Source of the DNA: Fragum whitleyi
Lineage: Eukaryota > Mollusca > Bivalvia > Cardiida > Cardiidae
Assembly: GCA_948146395.1 (NCBI GenBank)
Contig: OX411549.1
Location: 27,961,272 to 28,025,271, forward strand
Direction: 5' to 3'
DNA: 64,000 nucleotides
Each line of letters starts with the position of its first letter. Within the stretch, counting starts at the first letter, position 1. Made by a program: the position numbers and the translations under genes. Below the pieces are notes generated by a model. It worked only from the letters and a program-made list of their open reading frames with translations. It did no database searches and had not been told where the DNA came from. Shown piece after piece: positions 52,195 through 63,319 of the stretch.

Positions 52195-53258
52195 TTAATT
52201 CAAGAAATCAAAACTACCCTTTGTTACATGACCTGTGCGTTCTTCTAGAGCTTCGACTTCAATTTCCGTCTTCCCGAAAATGAACCCAACTTTAATCGTC
52301 CTCTGCGATAATGGTACAGACATGTCTCGAATATCTAATGTCACCTCGCCCAAATATTGACAGCTTACATCCGTCACATACATCGGACTTGTGCTGCAGG
52401 ACTGAAACGCTCGGATCGAAACTTGTTTATGAGATTCGGACACCGGTTCATAGGTTCTTTCAGCTTGTTTCTCACGGTACTTGACGGTCTGTCCTATTTC
52501 AACGTGTTTGTCAAATACATCTTTGCAGTATGTAATATTTTCTTCAACAAATTTCTTCGACTTGTCATGTTTTCCGGGAATAAATCTCATGCTGGCTGAT
52601 ATACCATATGTACACTTACAAACCCTCTCAGCAATAGAACTTGGATTGTGACCAAAAACAACAGCTCCTTTTAGAACGACTAATCCTGCTTCATCGGGTA
52701 TGACTATCTTCATACTGGGAAAGTTACTCTTAATTGCCTCCTGTAACATGATGGATTCACTAAACCCACCCACCATAAGGATAGCCTGGCAATCTTTTAC
52801 ACTGGGCTCTTTTAACAAGGATTTCACATGGTCAAGTATGCTATCAATGGCTTCTTTAAAAAGTGCTTTATAGACAGAAGGTTGGATTCTTAACTTATCA
52901 CCCATTAAAACCATGTCATCTTTAAAAGAACCTGTGAGTATAAAATCTTTCAAGTCTGTACAAGTAAGTTCTATATACAAATCCTTCAGACCGGCAGGTA
53001 CTCTTAAAGTAATCTTTGTTTCTTTCTCTGGAGTTATTTCCCTTTTCTTTACTTCAAAGTCTCTGAATATATCAAGATAGTCATCAGGGCATTTTTGTTG
53101 GAATTTTTGTAGCGTTTTCTCCTTGAATATTTTCTCTAGTAGCAGTCTGAAAGCTTTATCAACTTTGGTCCCACCCCAAGCACCTCCACTGGCTTTGTGA
53201 AGCTCTTTGAGAGAACCACTCCTCATTACCTCATGGACTGTTATATCCACTGTTCCAC
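52195..53258 (-). CDS. HSPA12: HSPA12-like terminal exon
   Basis: Acceptor TATTTATTTACAG; begins by completing a Gly codon, then GTVDITVHEV. 353 residues to TAA at 52197-52195, including ASGGAWGGTKVDKAF, AILMVGGFSES, IPDEAGLVVLKGAVVFGH and TYGISASMRF, and a C-terminal beta-rich region ending GHVTKGSFDFLN. Confidence 0.95.
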
Positions 53259-56200
53259 CTGTAAATAAATAAATGTGTGTCTGGCAGCTGCCATCATAGT
53301 GCAGTTTGTAGTGTATTGGATTATCCTTTAAAGGGCCATTGGCTTAATCCCTGACCTTGGTGAAAATCCTTTCCCACATTTGTCTCCAGACAAAGTGTGG
53401 ATTATTGTAAAAATTTGGGAATAGCTGCTGGGAAAGGGTGATGTGGTAGTATAGATGAAAAAATATCAGGAATCCATTGTTAGTTGCTCCAGCTTCTGTG
53501 ATATGACTGTTAGATTTTTAAAAGGGAGTTAAACCCCATTCTAGCAAACTTAAGAAAAATGGCATTTTCAATTGTTTCACATGTGAGCCAAGCAAAGCCT
53601 CTGGACAGCCATTGCATCCGCACTGTCCAATCAGAGTCATCACTATGTGATCTGCAAATAGATAAGGTTTTAGACAGATGGAGGGCATTCTTTCACACGT
53701 GAGCAAAGCAAAGCCTCTGGCCAGCCTGTGCATCTGCACAGTCTAACCAGAGTCTTCACTATGTTCTTTGTAGATAGATAAGGTTTTAACCCCTCTTTAT
53801 ACAGGTGGAGGACATTCTTATTGCATTGTGTGTATGTCAAGGCTGCTTGATGTTTTTACCTTGCAAGATGTTTAATCAAAATGACAAGGGTAAAGTATTG
53901 AACTTTCTGCTTCCAACACCATATACTTGGCTAAGTTTATAAGAATGAGATACTGTCTTTAAATGTAATTAGTAGCAGAGATAGGGTATAAAGCCAGTCT
54001 GAAATCTTTATTTCTCAATGAAACCCTTCATTGTTAGTTCTCAATTGGAATCGTCTCGCCGAGACGATTCCAATGAGTGCCAACAACATAGGTATTATTC
54101 TACAATTTGCTTGAACTAAAATCCAAAATACCCCTCTGTCTATAGCTCTGTACTAGAAATGCCCTGCACAGGCTCATAAAGCATAATCATACCTCCTGCG
54201 TCCAGCACCATATACTTGGCCCCAGGTTTGAAGGAAGAGATGCTGTCTTTCCCGTGCCCCGTCTTCTGAACAGGCAATAGCCGACAATAAAGGGACGCTG
54301 CTTCGGGCTCCAAGGCTATGGTCAGATTTTGGGATAAAATGCCACCCTACAAGTGAACAAAGGTGCCGTTTTCGCAATATATACCGTATTCACCGTCACA
54401 GGGTAAAGAAATTTACATGAAAACATTTTTGTGTCGCAGAAGAGTACACAAATGGCGACGATATGCCCGACACACAAACACATATTATCAATAAGTTATG
54501 GACTGTTGTAACGCAAAAATAAGAAAATTTGGGTATAGTCAATTGGTGATGAACATTCTCCGAAAATTTCATGCAAATCAGCCCATGATTGAAAAAGGAG
54601 TTGTGTGCATAATAAATGTATATGGCAGACAAAGAAAACGATAGCAATCAATATACAACCACCTCTGGCGATATATATACTCTTCAAAAAAAGTTCTTTG
54701 GCATCGATTAAGACTAGATTTTTATGCCCCGCATCGAAAGATCGGGGGCTTACTGTTTTACCGTTGTCCGTCTGTCTGTCTGTCCGTCCGCCTGTCTGTC
54801 TGTCTGCAAAACTTAACCAAAAACTTAACATTGCCAATATCTTCAAGCCTATTCAAGATACAAGGCTCATATTTGGCATGATGATAGATCTCAATGATCC
54901 GCATCTGCTGATACCAAAGTCAAGGTCATGTGAAAAAGTCAAGGTCATCTGTCAAGGTCAAACTTTGAAAAAAAATGCTGCTACGGGGGCATTAGTGTTG
55001 CACAAACACATCTTGTTTCTTATTCAAACAAATTCATTGATAAAATTTGATTGTTTTGTAAACAGTGATTGTATTTTTATGAATTCACGCATATTGAGAC
55101 GAAATGCTCGCGTTTCTGCATAACGACGTCAACGTCTAATTACGTAAAATCTGTCCTTCTCACACAGCACGTGTAGTTTCAGTTTCAGTAGATAGTACTG
55201 AAAGTTCATCATTATGCTATGAATGAAATGCAACTTCTAAATCGTAGTATTGGAATCAAACGTCTTTGCAAAGATTTGAATTGAAATATGACATAATGTA
55301 CGAAGGAACAACGTCATAATGCTAAATATCGCTTTTAAGGATAGATTCATACGACGAGCCGTTGTAAATGGCTTTGTTGTTTCGGGACACTATCTCAAAC
55401 CTTTAGCACCACTTTTACGTGACTTACTGCTTTACGTGTAGAGCTTAGTAAGTCTGACACGTAATTGCAATGTTCTCCCAGCAAGGTGAATACCGCGAAG
55501 ACATTTGAGTTAATTCACTGTTACCTCAAGCTCAAAGGCATGCTTAGTCTTTTGACGGCATAAAAGCTCCAGATTAAAAAGGTAGAGCAAGATTGAAGAG
55601 GTCAAGACTGCGATATTTTCGACATAACGGTCTTAATCGACGTCACCATTTCAAATCTTTGATCAGAACGTTTATTCTGATTACATTTAGTTGAAAAAAG
55701 CCTGAGCTCCACCTTTTTTGACTTACTGAAGATATATTAAGATATTTTTGTCTTTTTTAAAATATGTATTTCATGCCAAAGAACTTTTTTATATCAGTTC
55801 ATTGCTTATTATAAGGTACACTGTTAAAATTTGCAGAGAAATCTAGAAGTTATGTAATCAGGGACCGGAGGTTGAAGTATTGTACCTTTCTCATTGGAAC
55901 TTATTATGTTCTTGTATTTCATACAACAAGACTTGAAATGATAATTGATTATGTAATCATATATTTAATCGAGGGGTCAGCTCTTATTGTTGTAAGTGCC
56001 TATAATAATAGTTTTGAGCATACCACTCGCAATTTGACAAAGGTTATTTGGCTTTTCGCTGTACCTGAATGGCGGCTTCTCTCATAAACTGTTTTGCAGC
56101 ATCGTTCCATATAGCGGGGACAGTGAGGACCCAGTGTATCTCGCTCTCGTCCAGTCCCCCACCTACAAGCCGATTGGAGCACGTGTGTAACAGGTCGTCT

Positions 56201-57780
56201 TTTAGGTACCGAATGGCCAGGGAAAACACGGTCTTTGCTGGTAGGCTCAGTCCTTTATCGTCTTCTAAAGTCATGATTCTGCTGAGTCCCTGTCGAAGAA
56301 TTAGTAACTCTTATCATCATAGACCAGGAATATTCTCAATGTGCTGGCTTTGGAAGCAGGTAAAGACAAAGATTAGTCTGCGCATATGTGCAAAATCTGA
56401 TCTATGTCTAAATGATCTTGGGCCCAAGGTTATAAAACTTTTCTCAGGCTCAGGCTCAATTTTCTAAAATTTTGAATTAAAATAAATGTATGAAAATATA
56501 AAAAATATAAATAAGTTGTTATTTATGACAACTTATCAATATCATCTTTTATTTTAATACATTAAAATTAGTAATAAAACAGAATTAACAGAATTACGGC
56601 TTTGATCTCAAATAGAAATTTGAGAACATTTTGAATTGAGCCTGTGAAAAGTTTGATAAGCTCGGGTCCAGATTTTCCATTTTAAATAGAAATACTGTAT
56701 AACTGCAAAGTGAACTTACAAAAAATACATCCGGCGCTTTCAGCATTGTGTTTATATAATGAGCCTGTGCGTGACATTTCCAACCATTTCAATTGTGCGC
56801 AAAGCAAAGACTCTGGCCAGTCTGTGCATCCACACAGTCTGACCAGAGTCTTCACTTTACGATTTGTAGATAGATAAGGTCACAAATGTTTCTGTAGACA
56901 GGCAATCTTCTAATTGCACTAATTAAATGTCCGGACTACTAAATGTTTGCATCTCATGTAGATGTCAAATTGTTGGAAATGTCACGCACCGGTTGTTATA
57001 AGACAATTTGACCAATGCATTTATTCAGCATGATAGGGGCTTAACGTTAGGTTTAATTCAAGACGGCAAAAACGCATTTCCATCGACACAAAAGGGACTA
57101 CGTGTGCGGTTTCGTACACTAGAACACTTTAGTTGTATGATAAAGTGCAAAACACAAAACCTAGCAACACTATTAGTCAAATAACATTTCGCCAGTCGGC
57201 AAACAACTGATTCTTTAGCTCAAGGATGCCTGTATCACAATTTATCTTATAACTATACAAATATCCGTGTGATAACATCCTGTATGATATTTTTTATGAT
57301 ATCATCACACAGTTATTTTTAGAACAATGATATAATGCAGTTATTCTTAGAAACTTGCATATCTGTTACAAACATCTACGAAAACAAGCCAAATAGAGGT
57401 TATAAGATAAATATAATACGTACTTAGTGTATTGTATGAAAAAATATCTAACTCGGTGGTGAGAATTGAAAATTGTCTCGACAGAGCCTCGACAATGATC
57501 AATTCTCCCAACCTCGTTAGATATTTTTTTCTCATACAAATCACTATGTACGTATTATATATATATATACGGAAGCGTGTTTATCCGTACAATATATCTC
57601 ACCTTTTCAAATAAAGTCATTTTGAATCGTTTAAAGTAGTAGTATTTCATATGTAGCTTGTCCGCCACCAAATCGGCATATCTATTCTCAGCGTCGTATC
57701 CAAACGCTTCTAGTGTTTTACCGTCCGGTTTGATTAACACGGTTGTGGGGGCTTTAAGAGAAACGTTCTGCCCACCAATC
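52195..57780 (-). CDS. HSPA12: HSPA12-family Hsp70 (heat shock 70 kDa protein 12-like), 5' part missing
   Basis: Four exons in minus order, 57780-57603, 56289-56065, 54346-54193 and 53258-52195, join in matching phases and give about 539 C-terminal residues. They cover most of the Hsp70 ATPase domain: VLTVPAIW, ALEPEAASLYCR, the phosphate-2 loop VLDAGGGTVDITVHEV across an exon junction, and the adenosine-binding AILMVGGFSES, followed by the short HSPA12-type C-terminal part in place of a normal substrate domain. HSPA12 proteins are atypical Hsp70s, greatly multiplied in bivalves and linked there to stress and immune responses. The phosphate-1 loop exon (about 50-60 residues) was not found up to 64000. 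The gene converges on GLIS2. Confidence 0.93.
53283..53545 (+). mobile_element. Degenerate SINE in an HSPA12 intron
   Basis: Head remnant CATCATAGTGCAGTTTGTAG, body TTTGTCTCCAGACAAAGTG, AATATCAGGAATCCATTG and 3' AAAGGGAGTTAAACCCC. Confidence 0.6.
54193..54346 (-). CDS. HSPA12: HSPA12-like exon
   Basis: Acceptor CACTTGTAG, donor GTATGA; 51 codons plus one base. Encodes LTIALEPEAASLYCRLLPVQ and ends KYMVLDAG, the first part of the phosphate-2 loop. Confidence 0.93.
54724..55015 (+). mobile_element. Hairpin-headed (HINE-like) element in an HSPA12 intron
   Basis: ATGCCCCGCATCGAAAGATC with GGGGGCT, (GTCT)n/(GTCC)n tract at 54768-54805, TTCAAGCCTATTCAAGATAC, GTCAAGGTCA repeats, and the 3' end ACAAACACATCTTG; TTT on both sides. 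Close to 23445-23735. Confidence 0.75.
55016..56064. other. HSPA12 intron sequence
   Basis: No element boundaries recognised except a half copy of TTGTAAGTGCCTATA at 55990-56005, close to the exon at 56065. No additional exon seen. Confidence 0.45.
56065..56289 (-). CDS. HSPA12: HSPA12-like exon
   Basis: Acceptor CTTCGACAG, donor GTACAG; exactly 75 codons, phase 0 at both ends. Encodes MTLEDDKGLSLPAKTVFSLA, IRYLKDDLL and LDESEIHWVLTVPAIWNDAA, then KQFMREAAIQ. Confidence 0.93.
56760..57000. mobile_element. MITE (GAGCCTGTGCGTGACA family) in an HSPA12 intron
   Basis: TGAGCCTGTGCGTGACATTT at the left; TTGGAAATGTCACGCACCGG at the right; CTCTGGCCAGTCTGTGCAT / CAGTCTGACCAGAG inside. A TGCACA-type core also lies at about 56318-56420. 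Confidence 0.68.
57200..57560. repeat. Palindromic interspersed repeat beside an HSPA12 exon
   Basis: Fullest copy of the family seen at 1-205 and 36240-36600. The central inverted pair is ATTGTCTCGACAGAGCC / CCTCGACAATGATC, with outer arms AAATATCTAACTCGG / CCTCGTTAGATATTT. It ends about 40 bp past the donor of the exon at 57603-57780. Confidence 0.6.
57603..57780 (-). CDS. HSPA12: HSPA12-like exon (first one in the window)
   Basis: Acceptor TTTCTATTCTAG, donor GTGAGA; 178 nt, enters in phase with one base, exits phase 0. Encodes SLKAPTTVLIKPDGKTLEAF, GYDAENRYADL and the YYYFKRFKMTLFEK end typical of the family. Confidence 0.9.
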
Positions 57781-58689
57781 CTAGAATAGAAAGGCTTTGA
57801 TACAACTATTGTTAAAGATGATAATAAGTATGTACATCATTAAGATAATAACTTCGGTGGTAAAGAGGTGACATTTGCACATATTTTTTTTATTTTCTGG
57901 GATTTTCGTTTTTCAAATTATTTTTCAAAGAATGAAAATAAATGGGAAAACAAAATCCTCGATTTTCGCTTTACAAGTATTTTTAAGGAAAAAAAAACGA
58001 AAAAAAAAGTCTCGATTTTCGTTTAACGAGATTCTTGTTATTATTTTAGAAAAAAAAGAAAATGCAAAAACTTAAATCAATAACTTTCGTTTTACAGTTT
58101 TTCTCTTCTAGAATAAATAAAATGCGAAAAACGAAAGACAAAGTCGTTCGCACGAGATAATTATACCTAAGTACAGATCTACAAGTATGCATTGGCAGTT
58201 CTTATTTGATGGTAGAGTCGTTTTCAATGATTATTTTGTAAGACTGAAAGATGTATTGTAAACCCCGTATAATATGCAGAGATATACGCGTCTTGATACA
58301 GTTGAGAAATGATTATTTAAATTTAGATCAGCCATTTCCAGCACCCCTTTAATGCTGTACAGAGGATTTTTTGTGTTTTCAGTTATTTGTTAAAATTGTG
58401 GGACAAATTCTCTGAAAGCGCGTAATTTTGCTGTTGATGACTCACGACGTCATGTGTCTAATGGATCCTAGATAACGTCAAATACGTAAAATGATAGGAG
58501 GCAGGGCATAAGATTTTGGTAATTTCACTGGTGTGATCTACCGATATTTCTCGAAAAGCATTAAAGAAATGTTGATATTTCTCATTATCTATAAAATACT
58601 CTGCAAAACGATTGAAATCGAGTACCCACACCACACGGGTTTGTTGACGATTAAAAGCATAGAATAAAATCTGCCAACTCTTAATCAGC
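57781..58689. other. Intron or upstream sequence of the HSPA12-like gene
   Basis: Includes an A/T-rich run with repeated CGATTTTCG phrases at 57905-58120. The phosphate-1 exon was searched for here by eye on the minus strand and not found. Confidence 0.4.
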
Positions 58690-58810
58690 CCTGTGTTCAG
58701 GATGTTAAAACGTTTCGCGAGCGCTTTGAGATGATACCCCGCTTTGCACGTGCAAAGTGAGGTGTCATTTCGAAAGTGCTTCGCTAACGTTTTCATCCTG
58801 AACGAAGGGC
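58690..58810. repeat. TTTGCACGTGCAAA palindrome repeat
   Basis: TACCCCGCTTTGCACGTGCA and AAAGTGAGGTGTCATTTCG form the core, with outer arms GTTAAAACGTTTCGCGAGCG and CTTCGCTAACGTTTTCATCC. Related to 32826-32902. Confidence 0.65.
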
Positions 58811-58959
58811 AGACCAGTGCTTTGATGCCAGGGCTCGTGCTTGTGTTCCAAGTTGAGTAGTCATTGACTTATAAACCATGAAAATGTGGGGGTCAAAACA
58901 CATTTTTAAAGGGGTCAAAACAACAGAAAGGGCAAATTGTGAGTAGACTTGTACTCATT

Positions 58960-59158
58960 TTTTCCGACTATTTGTCTCTCACCAATTGGTTTATAGTCGT
59001 AGACCTATATGAGATAGCAGCTGGAGGCTAGGAAAGGATGTGGTGATTGTTCTGGTGAGAGAAATACCAGAAAACCATCGTTAGGCGCTCCAGACGCCGC
59101 GATATAACTGAAAAAATGTTGAAAGCGGCGTAAAACTCCGTTCAATCATCAATCAATT
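58960..59158 (+). mobile_element. SINE
   Basis: TTTTCCGACTATTTGTCTC, GAGATAGCAGCTGGAGGC, ATACCAGAAAACCATCG and GAAAGCGGCGTAAAACTCC with an (ATCA)n tail; no tRNA head. A CAGGGCTCGTG-type fragment lies just before (58830-58920). Confidence 0.72.
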
Positions 59159-59644
59159 TACAGGTTTCTTTGTGAAATGACCCTTCCCGTCACAATATAA
59201 AAGTGAGTAGTTAACAAGTAAAAATTGCTGTAATGTACAGCAAAGTGAATTGTGTCGCCTTAAAAGAATGAAAGCTAAGTTATGAAAATTGGCTGGGACT
59301 TAAGGCAAGAATGGTAAAAGAATAACAACAATATAATCACGCATCTTGAGTTCACGACAAGTTTTTTTTGGTGTAAAAAAGCAAAGCTAAAATGAATGAT
59401 TATAATTCTGAACTTCACAAAATAGAACTGCATTAAAACAAAAACTAGTCCCGCATGAAAGGTTGTAGCTTACTATGTGGAGGAGTTAAAAAAGGTATTT
59501 TTAATAAAAAAAAAAAATAGATGTCATTTAACGGAAATTTTTCCTTATCATTTTGGGCATGACCATCGCAAATGATAGGAAATCGAATGTTTTCTCTAAA
59601 GAATAGTCTTGGTACGATATTGTACTAAGGAATAATTAGAAATT

Positions 59645-61081
59645 GGAAGTGGCTTGCCGTACGGGTCCGTACGGCTAGTCTTGTAGGCTAAACGTACGGA
59701 CCCGTACGGCTAGCCTCTCCTCACTGGATAGGCTAGCCGTACGGGAGTTTTTCAACCAATCAGAATACAGTATTTGATTTCTAATTATCTACCGTCTTTG
59801 GGTTCACCTTTCGATTGTTCAATGATAGCTGTATCTTTATTTTTGCGTTTAACAACTTCCGTGTTAAAAAAGTGAGAATATGAAGCACTTTTTAAGTATC
59901 TGCAACAATGATTATGATGGTAAAACTATGTTATCTGAGTCTACAATTATCGCCCTAATTAACCAATGTGTTTTATGTTACGTTTCCCGAAATAGTTTTT
60001 CACACCGTTTTGCATTTAAACAAAGATAAGTTATTAATGATTTTGAAAGTCTGGCCGGCAATAAAATAATTTTAATTGGGGGTCATTAGTATATTTCTTT
60101 TTACCTCAATATTTGATGTACCGGTACAAGTTAGGCATTTTTTGTGAAAATGTTAAGCATTTTTTGTGGAAACGTGTTGGATGCTTATAGTTATATTTTC
60201 TCCTTCCATAAAACGGACGTAAACGTGTTAAAAAATCGACATGATACGGAAGTTTTCGGATTTAATAAAAATATTTGTTGTTTCAAAAATTTACTGGAGA
60301 CAGGCGCTAAGAAATTTAGGTAAAAAATTAAGCATTCCTTTTATTTTTCATTTTCTTATTTGAAGGTAGTCGTATTAATTTCAATTAACAAAATTCACAC
60401 TAAAATGTACCAGTGATGCTTCGCAAAGATGTTTAGTTTTTCACCTTAATATAACATCATACTGTCGGTCATTGAATTGATTTTTCGACCTGCAGATTTT
60501 GGTTATTATATCTTGCTTCGTAATCCGATATTTACGTTACTAGACACAAAAAGGACACTTTAAACGTGTAATGTCTGGAAACTTCCAACGGATACGTAAA
60601 TTTAACTCACCTCTACATTCAAGCCACCCCCACCAAATTATTTGCATTGCGGAATTCCCGGTAATAAGGAATTTGTAGAAGATCGTTTTTTTAGAGTTAT
60701 TCAAGGCAGGGGCTCAGGGTCCGTGTTGAAGGAGACATTGCGAAAGTTTGATTGCCTAATAAAGAATTTTTTATCAACTGAGAAATAATTTTACACTTTT
60801 ACCGTCCGGTTATAGATTTTAACTATTGCACTAAAATGTATATCTTCTTTCGTGTATAATAAGAGAAATCAGAAAAATATCGAAGTATGCGAATGGAAAC
60901 ATAACATTTATTATTCATTACAGTGCTGAATCCGGATTGGTTTAAAACTTCCTTGCTGTATTCTGATTGGTTGAAAAACTCCCGTACGGCTAGCCTGTCC
61001 AGTGAGGACTGGCTAACCGTGCGGGTCCGTACGTTTAGCCTCCCAGACTAGCCGTACGGACCCGTACGGCTAGCCACTTCC
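59645..61081. mobile_element. Mutator-like non-autonomous element, 126-bp inverted repeats
   Basis: 1437 bp. Left TIR 59645-59770 and right TIR 60956-61081 match almost throughout when one is inverted. The 9 bases outside are identical: TTAGAAATT at 59636-59644 and 61082-61090. Long TIRs with a 9-bp duplication are the mark of Mutator-like elements. Each TIR holds repeated near-palindromes built on GCCGTACGGGTCCGTACGGC and ends inward with AACCAATCAGAATACAG. The 1185-bp interior is AT-rich without an ORF of note. Confidence 0.85.
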
Positions 61082-61779
61082 TTAGAAATTACGAGATGTT
61101 GATAAGAAAATTTATAGATATGAAAAAAGTAATAAATAGCCCCAAAATCTTTTCGTGGTACACATATCACGGAACTATCATTTTTGTTCGAATATACAAT
61201 AAAACCATTGACAAATTGCTAACATGCCATTTTCGAACGAGACTGACTTGAGGCTCTTTCTAACACGTTCCCTTTTTCCTGTCCGCTCATGAAACTTAAG
61301 TCAATGACTGTTTAGTTATGTTGTATACTTGAGAGATTAAGATAAAAACAGTTTAGATGTATAAAAAAACCTATGTTTTATTTGGTGCAGTTGCGCTACG
61401 TTTAGAGAATGCATTGCAATGATCTCATTGGGGGGGGGGGGGGCGGGGGGCAAATCCGGACTTTGCGGACACTTTTACAGAGAAACCCTAGGCACTTTTT
61501 GGCGACGTTTCATTGACATTGACACAGTTGTTTATGAGGTTTTTCAAACATATCAGAGTGAAAATTGTCCCGACCTGTCATGCCTATATTTATGGACCAA
61601 TCAAAGTTCGCGATTAATTTTCGGAAAGTGTCAACCAAGGAACATTTCGGAAAAGTTCCATCGGATTTGGTCTTGCAATTTCAAATATTTCTTAGTAAAA
61701 ATTGCTGCGCACTGCCACATCAATGTTTAGGCTATTGGTCATTCAAAATTTCGTAAACAATTTTTAAGGTGGGTCGTTC
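61082..61779. other. Gene-free spacer with poly-G
   Basis: A poly-G tract with one C at about 61430-61449 is the main feature. Short ORFs across it have no recognisable domain. Confidence 0.45.
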
Positions 61780-61969
61780 AAAGACTTCATAGGGAGAATG
61801 CAAGGCCTATATTATTGGGCCATTCAGTAGTTCGAGTGCACATCGAGACAGAGTTTCGTTCTAATTGACCCGGTGTTTCAGGAGGAGAAGAAATTTTAAG
61901 ATTGTTGACAGCAGACGACGCTGGGTGATCCTTAAAGCTTTGCTTGAGCACGCTGTGCTCAGAAGAGCT
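61780..61969 (-). mobile_element. Hairpin-headed (HINE-like) element, AGCTC type, reversed
   Basis: On the minus strand it starts AGCTCTTCTGAGCACAGCG with TGCTCAAGCAAAGCT, a 5' hairpin after TTT, then GATCACCCAGCGTCGTC. The 3' end was not located. Confidence 0.5.
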
Positions 61970-63319
61970 AAAGAGAAGAGTAGTAAAGATGAATTTTGTG
62001 TCAATGCTTGAAAATTATTGCTGCTTTGCAAATTGATATGAAACTTAATTAACAATATTTTCATACAATTCCAGTGATTAAAAAAAAGAAAAGAAAAGAA
62101 ATAATAAAAATAGAAAAAAAGATGCTGCTAGAGCAGTTTAAGTACATCGACTTTCTTTTGGATTTTGATTCACCAGACAAATATTGAATTTGAGTTGTTT
62201 TAAATGAATGGGAAAAAACGCTTCTGACGGTTTGAGCGCGATTAGAGCTCTTTTGAATCTGGGTCGTTTTAACTTGCACTCAACTCATCCAGTAGAAAAA
62301 CTCGGCCCACTATTTAGTCTATATTATCGTAGAATATATTTCATATAATATGTACCGTAATTCGACTATTAGACGCGCCCTCCCTAATAAACGCGCCCCC
62401 ATAAAATACGTTTTCCAGGCCCTGGAATATCCAACCAACATCCAACCGTCAACTGTCCGTGGTGAAAAAACCCAGTCTCAACGTTTATTTTACTAGAGCT
62501 ACTCCATGACGCGATTTTCAAAAGATTATTGTTTAACTATAACAAACCCGATCATGATTAGGGTGATTGCACGATTTAAGTCATCATCAAAAGATCGCTC
62601 AACTTCTGAAAACTAGCGCGAGAAAAATTGCTCTGGAAGCGCAAAAGGTTAAAATGCAACGGGTGCCGAAATGCGACACAAAATTTCAAGCTAAATCTCG
62701 TAATACATCGGGTGTGACATCAAACATCAATTTATTTTTCCTTTTTAAATCGGACTGTGAAGCAGTCCGAATTTATATATACCGTTTTCCAGAAATCCAG
62801 TCTGTTTGACCCACTACATTTTTACCTTTATTTTCTGAGCAATGTGTTCAAACCAAATTATGTGTTTTCAAACACCGAAGAAACGGCCTTTTCAGTCACA
62901 ATCCACAAACTTTGTTTTTATCTTATTTAATTTTCGACAAAAAGAGAAGAGGCTAATACAAAATTTGATGTTATTTTCGCTTTTAGTAATTACCAGTTAG
63001 TATTTTCAGTGTTTATAACAAGATTTTCGGTTGAGTAAAGGAGTTGAAACGTACAATAGGTTAACTGTATAATGAATTTGTAGCACTTACAATATTACTG
63101 CTCTGATTTTTTTCTCGAACGGTCATTTACCAGTTGTAGGGCTGACAACCAATCAAATTCTGTTATGATTATCACTCGGTCAAAACCCACGCGTAAATTC
63201 AGACCACGTGGTAGATGCAAATGGACATCGTCTGCTCGAAATGTGTCATTTAAGTTGTTTGTCATAGGCCAATGGTCGTCTGCACTCGGACAGGGAGCGT
63301 GGGAAGTTTACTTTTTGTT
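61970..63319. other. Gene-free spacer
   Basis: Contains a left part of a TA-type element at about 62352-62400 (GTACCGTAATTCGACTATTA, then GCGCCCTCCCTAATAAACGC) and a small GGACTGTGAAGCAGTCC hairpin at 62753-62769. No exon seen. Confidence 0.45.

Noticed and set aside
58458..58796. Minus-strand 112-codon ORF near the HSPA12-like gene as a missing exon
   Set aside because: Half of it is the TTTGCACGTGCAAA palindrome repeat, and the rest shows no HSPA12 or other family motif and no suitable splice site.
61419..61730. Plus-strand 103-codon ORF as a gene
   Set aside because: Begins in a poly-G run, has no recognisable domain and overlaps a different ORF with equal claim; probably chance.
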